DNA from: Glycine soja
Lineage: Eukaryota > Streptophyta > Magnoliopsida > Fabales > Fabaceae
Direction: 5' to 3'
DNA: 64,000 bases
Assembly: GCF_004193775.1 (NCBI RefSeq)
Contig: NC_041002.1
Coordinates: 6,125,261 to 6,189,260 of the forward strand
Below, piece after piece: positions 45,025-58,252 of this stretch. Position 1 is the first letter of the stretch. Each line of letters opens with the position of its first letter. Below the pieces are notes generated by a model. It ran no database searches. It worked only from the letters and a program-made list of their open reading frames with translations, and had not been told where the DNA came from. Made by a program: the position numbers and the translations under genes.

Positions 45025-46617
45025 GTTATAAACATATATTTTACCTTTCTTTGGGCTGAAATTTCTCAGCATTATTTATTATTTTTGTATATTGCTTGAT
45101 TGCTTAGTTATACTTACATGCCATATGTATTTGAATATATATGAGTTCTTATTCTTTTTTGATATCTTAGGGCTTTTGTGGAAAGGAATTATTATTTAAC
45201 AGGATGTCTCTTTTATTATTCAAACTTTGGTTTTTATTCTTTCTAATTTAGTTAAATTAATTTCTATATTATGTGTTTGTATTTCAAAATGGGTAAAATA
45301 ATTAAAGCTTAAACTTTGATTGATCACTAAAAAAAAATATTTTCTATTAATTAAAGCTCAAGCTTTAGGTCCATTGGCTAAAAAGGTCACATATATAAGA
45401 AAAAGGTCCCACATATAATGATACAACTTTCTTATTTAAAGTAAAAGAAAAGTCCTCCTCAAATTTTGTTTTAGGTCTCACCTATTAAATCAATCCTGAA
45501 TTAACAAGACAAAGTTGCACGTAAATGACGAAAAATGTAATAATCATACACATTGTATGAGGCATAAGTTGGTAGACTAGCCTAGCTAGAAAGGCCAATT
45601 ACATCTCAGTCTCAATATAAGTTGGTAGAAGGTCATTCCAAGTCGTGGCCATGCAAGTGGGTTAGATGACACATTAAGTTGTCGAGTGTTCAGGTGGTCG
45701 GTAAGTGTACTGATTCGCACAAGTAGTATATTAAAATGGTAAGACCGAGTATCATATCCATAGAGAATTTGTTTCACCGAGAAACTGTACATTCAGTGTG
45801 CAAACATTTGTATACGACTAAAAGCAAGGTAAATATTAAGTTGAGTTTTTGTTCTACAATCTAGTTAAATACAAACTAAATATCCAAAGTTTGATAAGTA
45901 AAAACAGTCAAGTAAAAAGTGTCGGGTCGTTCTACTGAATTTTCCTTGATGTTGTTATGTATTTTTATCTATTTAATCTTATCCTAGTGTTCTTATGCTG
46001 AGATTTTACCCAAACCAAGATCCCTCTAGTGAATGAGCCTAACTCTCTTTAAACCTCGTCCTTGATCCCTCAACAAACTTAGCCTAAAAGAGTTGCATTA
46101 AGTCTACAACATAATATGGACTAGATCACTGCACTCCATTCCTAGACATACAGTTTTCTAGCTTGCTCTACCATGTTCTAAGGCTTTAAAGCACTTCCCA
46201 ATGCTAAAAATCCTAACTATACATACAAATGGGTGATCAAGCCACAAACATGTAAAAATAAGCATAGATAGAAGCAATGAACACAAAAAAACAACATTAA
46301 ATAGATAGTGAAAAAATATTACATCAAGGGTTCAGCAGAGCTTCCCAACCAAGAGGCTTAGCCTTCCATTACAAGAAATAAAATCTCAATACAAGGAAGA
46401 ACTAAGTTTAAGTGAAAGAAAATGGCTAAGAAGGATTGAGGATGTCTCTTTCAACCTTTAGAACCCTAATCTCACTCCTCTAACCTGAACTCTCTTGGTG
46501 GTTCAATTTCTGTCACTTCAGCTTCTTCCTTGGCTCTGTTTTTTTTTTTTACTTCTCTCTCAGTTTCCACCAACTTCAGTGTTTTAAAGGCTACTTGGAC
46601 GTTTCAACTTTTGAAGG
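45025..46617. other. Intergenic / unidentified repetitive DNA
   Basis: No gene recognised. From about 45690 (GTGTACTGATTCGCACAAGTAG) to about 46920 the sequence changes character: less A/T-rich, with CCTAACTCTC and CCCTCAACAAAC stretches. It leads into the GCTTAGCGAG block, and may be one non-coding transposon. Its ends were not identified. Confidence 0.45.
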
Positions 46618-46865
46618 CTCGCTTAGCGAGATTGACTCGCTAAGAGAGAGTAAGTGAATTTTGGCTTAGCGAGTTGGGCGCGCTAAGCGCGAGAAGAGAC
46701 AAATGACTCGCTGGGCGAGTTGGCAGCGCACTGGGCGAACACATTTTTGACTGATCCTCTTCTAGGGTTTCCCAACACGCTAAGCGAGCTGTATGCCTCG
46801 CTTAGCGGATGTCACTCGCTTAGCGGATGTCACTCGCTAAGCGGATTTGCCTCGCTTAGCGAGAC
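46618..46865. repeat. Cluster of palindromic CTCGCTTAGCGAG motifs
   Basis: At least ten occurrences of CTCGCT(T/A)AGCG(A/G) or CGCTGGGCGAG variants in about 250 bp. Several are perfect inverted repeats (for example GCGCGCTAAGCGCG at 46678, CTCGCTGGGCGAG at 46707). The G+C level rises sharply here. A similar CTCGCCTGGGCGAG occurs in the gypsy LTR near 50944. Confidence 0.85.
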
Positions 46866-46869
46866 ATCA

Positions 46870-49090
46870 ACTACTTGAACTTCTTCTTCTTTTAGCCTGA
46901 AATTGAAGTGGTTTCAACATTAATTCACAAAAATGGGAGCATCTATTGTATAAAATCAAACTAAACATGAAAATATGTACAATTCCTACAGAATGAACTA
47001 TAAATTGGAGGTAAAGCGCTAATTTCGTGCAAATATTCAATACAATATCATTAGGGTTAATGCATAGATAATATGATAAATAACTTAATAATAGATGATA
47101 GATATAATTTCTATCTTACAATTGGCTCTCATTTGACTAAGTGTTTCTTTCTCTTGGAATAATGTAGTCTTTAATTATGGTCTCAGACTCTATCATTTTT
47201 TTTTTAAAATTCAAACTGATGCATGTTTTGGACTATGCAGTCTAATTGTGTTTACCATTTCATTTCTTTGGAACCACTCCTGTAAAGTACTATGCAGTCT
47301 AATTATTCGTTTGCGTGGTGCATTTGCAAGTGAAGAAGTAATTGTAAACAATTGGATTTGTTTAGTGGAACATCAAACTCAGATTGTTTAAGGAACTGGA
47401 TGTACATTACTTTTGTGATCATACTAATATAAAAAACTTGTGCTTCTTCCTTTCATCTCTATCGTCTTTTGATCTTTTTCTTGATAAATTGCCATCTCCT
47501 TAGTGTGTTCATGATTATTTTGTTCATGTAGGCATGATAATATTTCAAGAAGGTTAAAGAAATCTATCATTTTGTATTGCCAAATCAAATTTTTTCAAAG
47601 AAAATTGAAATTTCTTTTCAAAATATTTTCAAAAAGGAATGGGTTTTTAAAGGTTTTTTGTGATCCAATTCACTCTCCCCTCTTGGATTCAACCCTTTTA
47701 CCAAAAAATGATTCTACTGTTAGTTTTTTTCAAATAGAAGAATAGTAATAGTAATTAGAAAAATAAATCATTTTATGAGACGATTAAATAGTGAATAAGA
47801 GGAGTAGTAAGATAATGGACTTAAATTTGGAAGGAATAGGCCTCTATTAGATTTAGAGAAGTTCTGTTTACAATTGATTTGCACCAAGCTATTTACTGTT
47901 AAAAGTGTTGCACACGGCACACACACGCATAATATATATAGTATGAAGAAGAATTAAATTATACCGATGCAATTTTGACAACTATTATATCATTATATAA
48001 TTTTTAATTGGATAATATTTTTTTTTTAAATTCATCGTTAAATTGAAAGTTCTTTTTACATAAATCATATATACAAAATTTTATATTAATATAAAATTAT
48101 TTATTATCTTGTACATATAGATTAAAATCGACGCAATATAAACAATTCAAAATATATTAAAATATAAATCATTTGATTATTTTTTTCTTGTTATTCAATT
48201 TTTATAAAATTTAATACAGACGATCTTGATAATATTTAGATATAATTGAACGGTTAGATAAATAAAAATCATATTTTATATTAAATTATAAAAATTGTGT
48301 AAATAGTTATCAAAATTACATCGATATAATTTGATATATATATATATATATATATATATTATCAAAATTATCTAAAACATTCTAATAATTTAAATCGTTT
48401 GGGGCATCTGTGATCAAACTCTATGGACGAGTACTTGTCTTGGGCATATTTTGTCCTTAATTGAAGTTTTTTGTTCAATGTTTAATAATATCATTTTGAG
48501 CTTAAAAAAAAAATATAGGGACTGATATTCTTAAGATAAGGCATGGATTAAAAAAAGGAAAAAAAATGAATGAAGATCTACTACATTGCTATTAGATACT
48601 TATTAAGAGAAAAAATAAAAGGAAATATAAGTATATTATTTAGGGTATACAATGTGATAGAATTAAAGAGATAAAAAAATAAAAATATTAATAAAATATT
48701 TATAATAAAAAGTATTCAAATAGTACTATTCTTAAGAATATATGAACATCTATTCAACGAATAACCCTAGAAAGTAGGCAAACGAGTAAACACTATATTG
48801 AAAATTTTCTTTTAAACCAAAAGCTGAAAATAAAGGAAGTCGGTATAGGGACCTACCATTTTGATCCTGAACCCATCTTCTTAAAGATGACGGATAAATA
48901 TATATCATCGATATACAAAAAGGTTTTCATATGGCGTACAAAATATTAATACTTATTATAGTATCAATGACCTACCTTGTACTATAATCAATATATATCA
49001 TCGATATATAGGGTAACTTTTGGACTGCTGCTGCATAAAAACAAGCACAAGGACTGATTCTGGTTTCCCTGTATCAGTTTGTCATTAAAA
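46870..49090. other. Intergenic DNA and presumed MYB promoter
   Basis: AT-rich, with a (TA)n run near 48337-48358. No gene is seen. The last few hundred bases form the upstream region of the MYB gene; GCTGCATAAAAACAAG at about 49030 is a weak TATA candidate 55 bp before the ATG. Confidence 0.45.
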
Positions 49091-50477
<1,387 letters not shown>

Positions 50478-50589
50478 GGTCTTATATAATGTGTCATACC
50501 CTAATTTCGTCAGGGGATTATTACTTGATGACATGCAACCTTTGGTTAGCCGCTTTGAGATACCTGGCGTCCTTTGTTGCACAATAAAT

Positions 50590-50820
50590 GAAGTCCCGAG
50601 ACGTGTCAGAAATCAAAAGGAAGCAGGCTTGCGCGATCCGTGAAATTCCGTAATGTGGCGGAAATCGAAAGGAGATGTTTTTCGCAATCCGTGAGTTTTC
50701 GTAACTTCTTCGAAAGATAAAAAAGAGTAAATACATAATCCGTGAAGATTCGTAACCTTGCGGAAGGAAAATAAGTATCGTTACGAAATTCGTAAAGTTT
50801 CGTAACGTTACGGAAAAAGA
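50590..50820. repeat. ~50-bp tandem repeats in the gypsy LTR
   Basis: Four clear and one eroded unit, starting near 50633, 50684, 50735 and 50785. Each has the form (G/A)AAATCCGTGA..TTCGTAAC.T..CGGAA plus a 20-bp A/G-rich spacer. Confidence 0.8.
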
Positions 50821-50987
50821 ATTACCAAAAAAAGGTGAAGGGGGTGCATTTAGTAAAAAGGGGGGTACAAATAGCAATCAGGCCCACTTGGGCCTTCCAG
50901 ATTCTTCCTCCAGAAGGCTGTTGCTTCTGGAGGAAGCAACCTTGCTCGCCTGGGCGAGCTAGGTGGCAAGCTCCTCCCCTATTTTGC

Positions 50988-50995
50988 TATAAATA
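50988..50995 (+). promoter_or_regulatory. TATA box of the gypsy LTR promoter
   Basis: TATAAATA in the context TTTTGCTATAAATAGGGGGAG, preceded by a palindromic CTCGCCTGGGCGAG. It fits a pol II promoter that would start the element RNA about 30 bp downstream, reading away from the MYB gene. Confidence 0.7.
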
Positions 50996-51860
50996 GGGGG
51001 AGGAGTGAAAGGAGAAGGGTTCAGCCTTCTTGGCACTTCTCATTCTCTCAAAATTGCTGAGGAAAATTATTTCCGTGAAGAAAATCCAAGCCGAGGCGCT
51101 TCCATAACGTTTCCGTGAGTAATTACGCGAAGATTCTCGACCGTTCTTCAACATTCATCGTTCGTTCTTCGTTTTCTTCAGTCTTCAACGGGTAAGTACC
51201 TCAAACCAAGCTTTTCAATTCATTCTATGTACCCGTGGTGGTCCCCATTTTGTTTCATGTATTTTTATTCTCGTTTTCATTCGCTTTTTATACCCCCTTT
51301 TGACGTGCTTAAGTCATTTATTTAAGTCATTTCTCGCCTAATCTAAAAATAAAATAAATTTCCATCGATCGTTTGAATTGTATCATCCGTTAATTTCGGT
51401 TAAAATGAATTCCGACCGTTCGGTCGTGCCGTAACCACGTTGGAAATCAAAAAAAGAGGTAAAATAATAATATAATAATAAAAAAAATACCTTTTAGTAA
51501 AATAAAGCGAAAAATCAATCGGACGTTTTCTCTTTGGGATTTCTCATTCTTAATTGAATTGACTAATAACTAAAGTGAAACTAAGGCTAAAATCAAACTC
51601 GCCTAGTCAAGCTCGTCCACAAAAATAGGGTTTTGAAAGTTTATCATTTCAGTTTCTTACCAAGTAAAATGGATCATTTTTAAGGTCCAACGCCTTAAAA
51701 TGATCACCTTTCAAGTAAAAAGAATCACTTGATTCACGCATAAAAAAGAACTACGTAGGTCTGATTTCCTCTTCGATGGAGGGTACGTAGGAGCAAAAGC
51801 CCCGCTTTTGTCGACCCCAAAAAATAAAAAGAAATAAAAGTTAAGGTAATACAATTTCCA

Positions 51861-52725
51861 CAACAACAACGCCTTATCCCACTAGGTGGGGTCGGCTACA
51901 TGGATCAACTTCCGCCATAATGTTCTATCAAGTACCATACTTCTATCCAAATCATTAAGTTCGAGATCCTTTTTGATAACCTCTCTTATAGTCTTTTTGG
52001 GTCTTCCTCTGCCTCGAATTGTTTGCCTTCTCTCCATCTGGTCTACTCTCCTCACTACAGAGTCTACCGGTCTTCTCTCTACATGCCCAAACCACCTAAG
52101 TCTATTTTCCACCATCTTCTCTACAATAGGCGCTACTCCAACCCTCTCTCTAATAGCTTCGTTTCTAATTTTATCCTGTCGAGTCTTACCACACATCCAC
52201 CGCAACATCCTCATCTCCGCTACACCTACTTTATTCTCATGTTGGCTCTTGACCGCCCAACATTCTGTTCTGTACAAAATCGCCGGTCTTACCGCAGTCC
52301 GATAAAACTTTCCCTTTAGCTTGATCGGTACCTTTGCATCACATAACACCCCCGATGCTTTTCTCCATTTCATCCATCCTGCTTGAATACGATGATTCAC
52401 ATCCCCTTCAATTTCTCCATCATCCTGTATTACAGACCCAAGATATTTAAACCGTGTGACTTGAGGGATAATATGGTCTCCTATTTTCACCTCTGAGTTA
52501 GAAACCCTCCTTCTGTTGTTGAACTTACATTCCATATACTCCGATTTGCTTCTGCTTAGGCGAAAACCATGTGTTTCTAGAGCTCGTCTCCAAGTTTCCA
52601 ACCTCTCATTCAACTCCTCCCTCGACTCTCCAAGGAGGACTATGTCATCTGCAAAAAGCATGCATCTCGGCGCTATCTCTTGGATTTGTTCCGTGAGGAC
52701 ATCCAGAATTAAGGTAAAAAGGTAG
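51861..52725 (-). pseudogene. 5'-truncated RTE LINE copy inside the gypsy LTR
   Basis: Nearly identical to the 3' end of the complete RTE (37431-40593), starting at its YLFTLILDVL segment. It includes FADDIVLLG and the full C-terminus to HVADPT and stop at 51882. The (CAA)n tail is at 51861-51869. The similarity ends abruptly at 52725, the classic 5' truncation of a LINE insertion. The frame is open throughout, but the endonuclease and half of RT are missing. No target duplication was seen. Confidence 0.92.
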
Positions 52726-52943
52726 GCTGTTGTCCTTTGAGACAAACGTGAGAGGTGCTAATACATTCCTCAAACGTAAATACAACTCCCGAACTTAGAA
52801 TTTTCATTTTGACCGGTTTCCTTCGGTTTTCCCGAAGTTTTCCACAAATAAACGTTGGTGGCGACTCCGCGCATCTTTCCTCCTTTGGAAAGCGCACTCG
52901 TGAGCCTCGCCTTCGCTCGCCCGCAAAAGGGCACGTTGCGACA

Positions 52944-54599
52944 GTTGGCGACTCCACTGGGGACTATTTTTGTGAGTTAGGCCTATTTTAAGGAATTGTG
53001 GATTTGCGAAACTTCGTGCGTGCATTTGTTGAACTGTGTAAAATGAAAATAACTGTTGTCTATTTCTCATTCTTTACACTGCATTCTAAGCACCCACGGG
53101 TTTGAGTAAAAAATGGGCCATACACCCGGGTTCATGGGAATTTAAGGAGTGGAGGTGAATCTATCATCATGCTAGGTCTCCGACTTGCTTGATAATAGTG
53201 AAACCTCGTCTAGAGCTTTCTCTCTTTATAATGTGTTGTCGCTGGTATTCCATACCGCCACAATATTATTATCTTGAGTGATGATACCTCTAGAAAACAG
53301 CCATGTGAGTTATGAATTGTTGGGGAGTAGTTATTAGAGACCCCTAGATATTGTCCTATAGGTTCCCAAATAGGGGCAAAGAGCAAACACGCTCCGTGCC
53401 ATTTGTTCTCATGCATCTTTTGATAAATAGTACTAGTTTATAGTTTTTGCTAGTGGTGTTTGGTTTCTTTAGAGTAATACATCACTTTTTAATACACACG
53501 TTAAGGCGCCATGATGCCTAAAAACGTAGTATTAAAAAGATGGATCTTTTTGGTCTCGTATATGTAAATTACCCCTTTGTTGTGTTTTCTTTCCGTTTCA
53601 TGCATGCGCATCTGCATCATACCGTCACACATGCGTTGTATGTGGGTCTCATCTTTTGTCGCGGGAAGTCGGAAGATCCATATCGTCTTCTTAACTGCAC
53701 ACATGGGGCACTGCGCCCCCCAAATGCGCAATAAGGAGAGATAATTTTCCGGGCTCTCGTGTCCGTAAATGCATTCATATCATGCACCGCATAAACATCT
53801 CTTCAGCATCATAATGAACATATCGTTCCTGCATTTGTCCGTTATCACATTCCCATTTTGCATGAGTCATTGCATCATCATGCATATGCGTTCAACATAC
53901 TTTTTGTTTGCTCATACATGATCCTTGTATTTTCCTCTACGGACAAAAACAAAAAAGAAAGCACGAAAATTCACGCTGCATTCTTAGTTGCATATATTCG
54001 GTACCATGAGCCAACCATGTTGGGATCATAAACCCATTTCACTTAAAAACAAAATGATTGAACATGGTACCTAATGCATGGTTAACTAAGAAAGGATGTT
54101 TCTTCGGGCATCTCAATCTCATAATTACATTTTCCATGCATAGCATGCGTATTCCCGAGTCCTTCGTCCCTATGAAATGTTGATGAAGTATTGGCGATCA
54201 AAATTGCCATTTCCTGGGTTATGGGGTTGAACCAAGCTCGTGCTTTTACGAAAAGGTTCATCGAGTCAAGTTGAAGTATGGAAGTAACCATCTTGCAAAA
54301 AATTGGGGCAAAAGATGGATCGTGTTACATCGCTGCTTCGTCTACTGCCGAACACATTTAGGGCTGTCAATGTCCCTGTTACTTCCAGTTTCACCTTGAC
54401 AAAGATGTCATGGACCATGTTGAAAATCTAAATTGATTCAACCCCATGTCCTGCGTAAAAATTCATAATACTTCAACTGTGCATCATTCGCATACATCCA
54501 TGCTTTTCATTGGTTGCATTTGCTCATTACATTCTTTCCTTGAAAAATAAAATAAAAAAAGAGAGAACTTAATCATTGTTATAAAAAAGAAAAAAAACA
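52944..54599 (+). other. Gypsy element PBS and untranslated leader
   Basis: TGGCGACTCCACTGGGGAC (from 52946) directly follows the LTR and is the likely primer-binding site. It resembles the tRNA-Arg site reported for Ogre elements, but I have not verified the tRNA. The next 1.6 kb have no long reading frame, which is usual for the long leaders of this group. Confidence 0.65.
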
Positions 54600-56377
54600 T
54601 GCTTTACGGTGCCCTTACCAAACCCGTGCTAGAGCTAGAGTAAAGGGTAAAGTGGAGGAGGTACAAGAGTAGATGGAGGCCGACATGGAGGCCATGAAAG
54701 AGCAAATGGCCGCAATGATGGAGGCCATGATGTGAGTGAAGAAGATAATGGAAGCCAATGCGGTTGCAATTGCCGCTACTAGCGTTGTTGCTAAGGTGAA
54801 CCCGACGTCCCCATCTGGCATCAACCAAATGAATCATCCAACCTCAGATATGGTAGGCAAAGATTTGGGAAGTACGGGCGGCCCCCATGATGTGCAAATT
54901 CAAAACGAGCACGCCTCCTCGTCATATGGCTTGCCTCTCAACTATACGCCACCCAATGAGGCGTACACTCCCAATAAGAATGTCAATAACTCCACTCCTA
55001 TACCCATTGAGATCCAACAACCCCAAACTAATCATGCACATGTCTCTTAAACCGTGGGGGAGACACATGAAATTCCCCACCACAATCTAGCTGACCTCAA
55101 GCGTTGCCTCGGACAGGCCACTGAAGGGCAAGCAGTTGGTGATATACCCCTACAAAACACTTTGGAGGGCCCTCAGTATCACCCACAACTACACCCCTTG
55201 CATTCCACAGCGATTAAAAACCCTCATGCTATGGCGGAAATGGGAAAGGTGGATCATCTAAAGGAAAGGCCCAGGGCCATTGAAGGAGGTGAAGATTATG
55301 CCTTTGCTAACCTAGAAGAGTTGTTCCTAGTACCCAATATCATCACCCCTCCCAAGTTCAAGGTGCCAGACTTTGATGAGTACAAGGGGACTACTTGCCC
55401 CAAGAACCATCTAAAGATGTATTGTCGGAAGATGGGGGCATACACAAAAAATGAGGAATTGCTGATACATTCCTTCCAAGAAAGTCTTACTAGGGTAGCT
55501 GTTACCTGGTACACTAACTTGGAACCTTCCTGAGTCCATTCTTGGAAGGACCTAATGGTTGCCTTCGTTAGGCTGTGTCAGTATAATGGCTTTGGATATG
55601 ATGCAACTACAGAACATGTGCAAAAAGAGGGCACGGATCTTTCAAAGGATACGCCCAAAGATGGAGAGACTTGGCAACTCAAGTAGCGCCCCTAATAACA
55701 GAGAAAGAGATTATCACAATGATAGTAGACATGTTACTAGTGTTCTATTATGGAAATGGTGGGTTACACACCTTCAAGCTTTGCGGATTTGGACTTCGCC
55801 GGCAGAAGGATCAAAGCGGGTCTAAAAAGAGGCAAATTTAATCATCCCACTTGGACGAATGAGAAAACTGGGGCAAATGAAGAGGGTGAGAATGAGGGAG
55901 AAGCCCATGCTGTGACTGCCATTCCTATACAGCCAAGTTTCCCACCAACCCAACAATGTCATTACTCAGCCAATAACAAACCTTCTCCTTACCCACCGCC
56001 CAGTTATCCACAAAGGCCATCCCTAAATCAACCACAAAGTCTGTCTACCACACTTCCAATGACGAACATTACCTTTAGCACAATCCAAAAACACCAACCA
56101 AGAAATGAATTTTGCAGCGAGAAAGCCTGTAGAATTCACCCCAATTCCAGTGTCTTATGCTGACTTGCTCCCATGTCTACTTGATAATTCAATGGTAGCA
56201 ATAACCCCAACCAAGGTTCATCAACCTCCATTTCTTCGAGAATACGACTCGAACGCAACATGTGCTTGTCACGGAGAAGCCCCGGGGCGTTCCATTGAGC
56301 ATTGTAGGGCTCTGAAGCGTAAGGTGCAAGGTCTAATTGATATGGGCTGGCTGAAATTTGAGGAGAATCGCATGTAA
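54600..56377 (+). pseudogene. Ogre/Tat-like gypsy gag, broken
   Basis: Pieces in order: a Met/Glu-rich coiled segment (MEADMEAMKEQMAAMMEAMM at about 54673); 54736-55533 with the gag core (LEELFLVPNIITPPKFKVPD, YKGTTCPKNHLKMYCRKMG, LLIHSFQESL, VTWYTNLEPS); 55750-56163 (Pro-rich); and 56105-56377 with a C-terminal knuckle-like CACHGEAPGRSIEHC, ALKRKVQGLIDMGWL. Stops at 54672, 54730 and 55030 and several frameshifts block translation. Gag would build the particle. No protease, RT or integrase follows. Confidence 0.85.
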
Positions 56378-58252
56378 ATCCTGACATTGACAAGAGATGT
56401 CACACATGGGGCAATTTTGAAAGCTGTTGTTAGATGTCTCTGATGACTCATCAGGATTTTCAACTTTCACCGGAAGTGGGTGCAAGCCATTGGTCAGTTT
56501 GCTCAAACGACCTATGCTCCTGAGTTTGGGACTTCCAAGACCGTTGGTGGGGGTGTCGTAAAACAACGAGTAAAGTTCAAAACAAATAAGTTTCAAAATA
56601 AAAATAAAAAAAGGAGTTAAAAAAAAAAACGTTTGATTGACTGTGTTTTCAAGATGTTCATGTGACCTCATTCCGGAAAGTTTGTCTTTTTAGAGAGAAG
56701 TGAGTTATCAAGAATAGGATGTTGGACAAATGGCCTTAGTTACCTTAAGAAAAAGGGGGGGGGGGGGTTGAATTAAGATACGAAGATTATTCCCCAATTA
56801 AACTTTCACTCTCTCTTTTCGGATTAACAATGCACACAGGGACAACCCTTCCCTTGTGTTCAAGATGTTGAGTACAAGTGTGAGGTGAAGTCCCACATCG
56901 GGTAGAAGTGGAAAGGTTGAGCACCATATAAGTGAGGAGAAGACCCATAAACCTGAGTCCCACATCGGGTAGAAGTGGAAAGGTTGAGCACCATATAAGT
57001 GAGGAGAAGACCCATAAACCTGAGCCTTAAGGTTTTGGGTTAGAGTGTGGTGTCAGGCTTCCTTATGTGGTGGCTTGTGGTCCACAGGTGTACCCCTCGA
57101 ATCCCCCAACAATTGGTATCAGAGCCGATGGTTCAAGTTAGTGACCGGCTCAGACGAGTATGCAAGTACCGCAGGTGGCCAGAATGGCTAGCGGCACAGC
57201 GCGCCCCGTAGGTGAAGCGGGGTAGCCAGAATGGCTAGCGGGCAGGGCAAGAACCGCAGGTGGCCATGGCTATACTCGTGGATGATAAAGACTTCCGCTT
57301 GAGGGGAAGGCTACGATGTGGAAGAGACTCACACTTGAGGGGGAGATGTGTTGAGTACAAGTGTGAGGTGAAGTCCCACATCGGGTAGAAGTGGAAAGGT
57401 TGAACACCATATAAGTGAGGAGAAGACCCATAAACCTGAGCCTTAAGGTTTTGGGTTAGAGTGTGGTGTCAGGCTTCCTTATGTGGTGGCTTGTGGTCCA
57501 CAGATGTACCCCTCGAATCCCCCAACACAAGAATCCCCTACAACAAGAGACCCACGGTCTCTTAATCCCTTTTCAGAAATAAGAAGAAGAGAAGAAGAGA
57601 TCTCTCTTAAAGGAGATAGATTGTACAATGAAGATCAATCAAAATTCCTTATTGAATATGCAAGTCGTTGACCAAGGAATCTTTTTGAGAGGATAAAACA
57701 TTTCAGTTCAGAAAAACTCTTAATCTTTTGAGAGGATAAAACTTTTTGGCAATGAAAACTCTCTTTAAATTCGTGTTTCCAAGTCACATATAAATAGACC
57801 TTTGATGGCCATTCATAAACCATTTGAATAGATGTGACTCTTGGGAATTATATTCTGAAAATCCTCTCTGGTAATCAATTACAAGACTTGTGTAATCGAT
57901 TACAGATTTTAAAAATTTGAATTAAAACATTTTCAACTGCTGGTAATCGATTACCAGAGAGCAAATCTCAATTTGAAATGATAGAAATCTTTGGTCAAAC
58001 CTTTTGTTTGTTTTCAATTTGGAAACTTCTTCCTAAAGATTCTAGAGATCAACTTGATCATATATCTTGATTTTCTTGGATTCTTGTCTTGAATAAAACT
58101 TAGAAGCACTTGATCCTTTAGCATCATCAAGACATCAAAACATCTTGCTTCTACATAGGAGTCATTTGACTTAATCCATCAACTGAAAAATCCTTCAACT
58201 ATTTCTCGTCCTTGGAAAATTCTTTTTGCAAGAATCAGCTACTTCTTCCTCA
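56378..58252. other. Non-coding insertion(s) in the gypsy element, holding a TRIM
   Basis: After a short tail of gag-like sequence comes a G13 run (56755-56767) with GGGTTGAATTAAG. The TRIM is at 56866-57527, and then sequence with GGTAATCGATTACCAGA (about 57940), a motif I associate with soybean retroelement LTRs. No coding frame is seen. It may be a solo LTR or the remnant of another element; its ends are not resolved. Confidence 0.5.
56866..57527 (+). mobile_element. Intact TRIM retrotransposon with CAAGA target duplication
   Basis: Left LTR 56866-57111 and right LTR 57349-57527, both beginning TGTTGAGTACAAG and ending CCCCCAACA. PBS TGGTATCAGAGC (57114-57125) is a perfect initiator-Met tRNA match two bases from the LTR. 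A purine-rich tract CTTGAGGGGGAGATG (57334-57348) abuts the right LTR. Five-bp duplications CAAGA lie at 56861-56865 and 57528-57532. The interior (~237 bp) is non-coding with a degenerate internal repeat (GGTGGCCAGAATGGCTAGCGG-like). It depends on enzymes from other elements. Confidence 0.95.

Larger units (their letters stand above)
50492..52943 (+). repeat. 5' LTR of an Ogre/Tat-like Ty3/gypsy element, with nested RTE copy
   Basis: Starts TGTCATACCCTAATTTCGTC 14 nt after the MYB stop and ends GCACGTTGCGACA at 52943. Two bases later the probable PBS begins. Without the RTE insertion (51861-52725) the LTR would be about 1.6 kb. It contains ~50-bp tandem repeats (50590-50820), a TATA box, and the ACGTAGGAGCAAAAGCCCCGC block that recurs near 62130. 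The matching 3' LTR is outside the window, so the element boundaries are partly inferred. Confidence 0.75.

Noticed and set aside
57114..57125. tRNA gene fragment (TGGTATCAGAGC)
   Set aside because: It is a retrotransposon primer-binding site at the expected distance from an LTR, without a tRNA body.
56866..57527. Cassandra-type TRIM
   Set aside because: Cassandra LTRs carry 5S rRNA-like sequence; none was recognised here.
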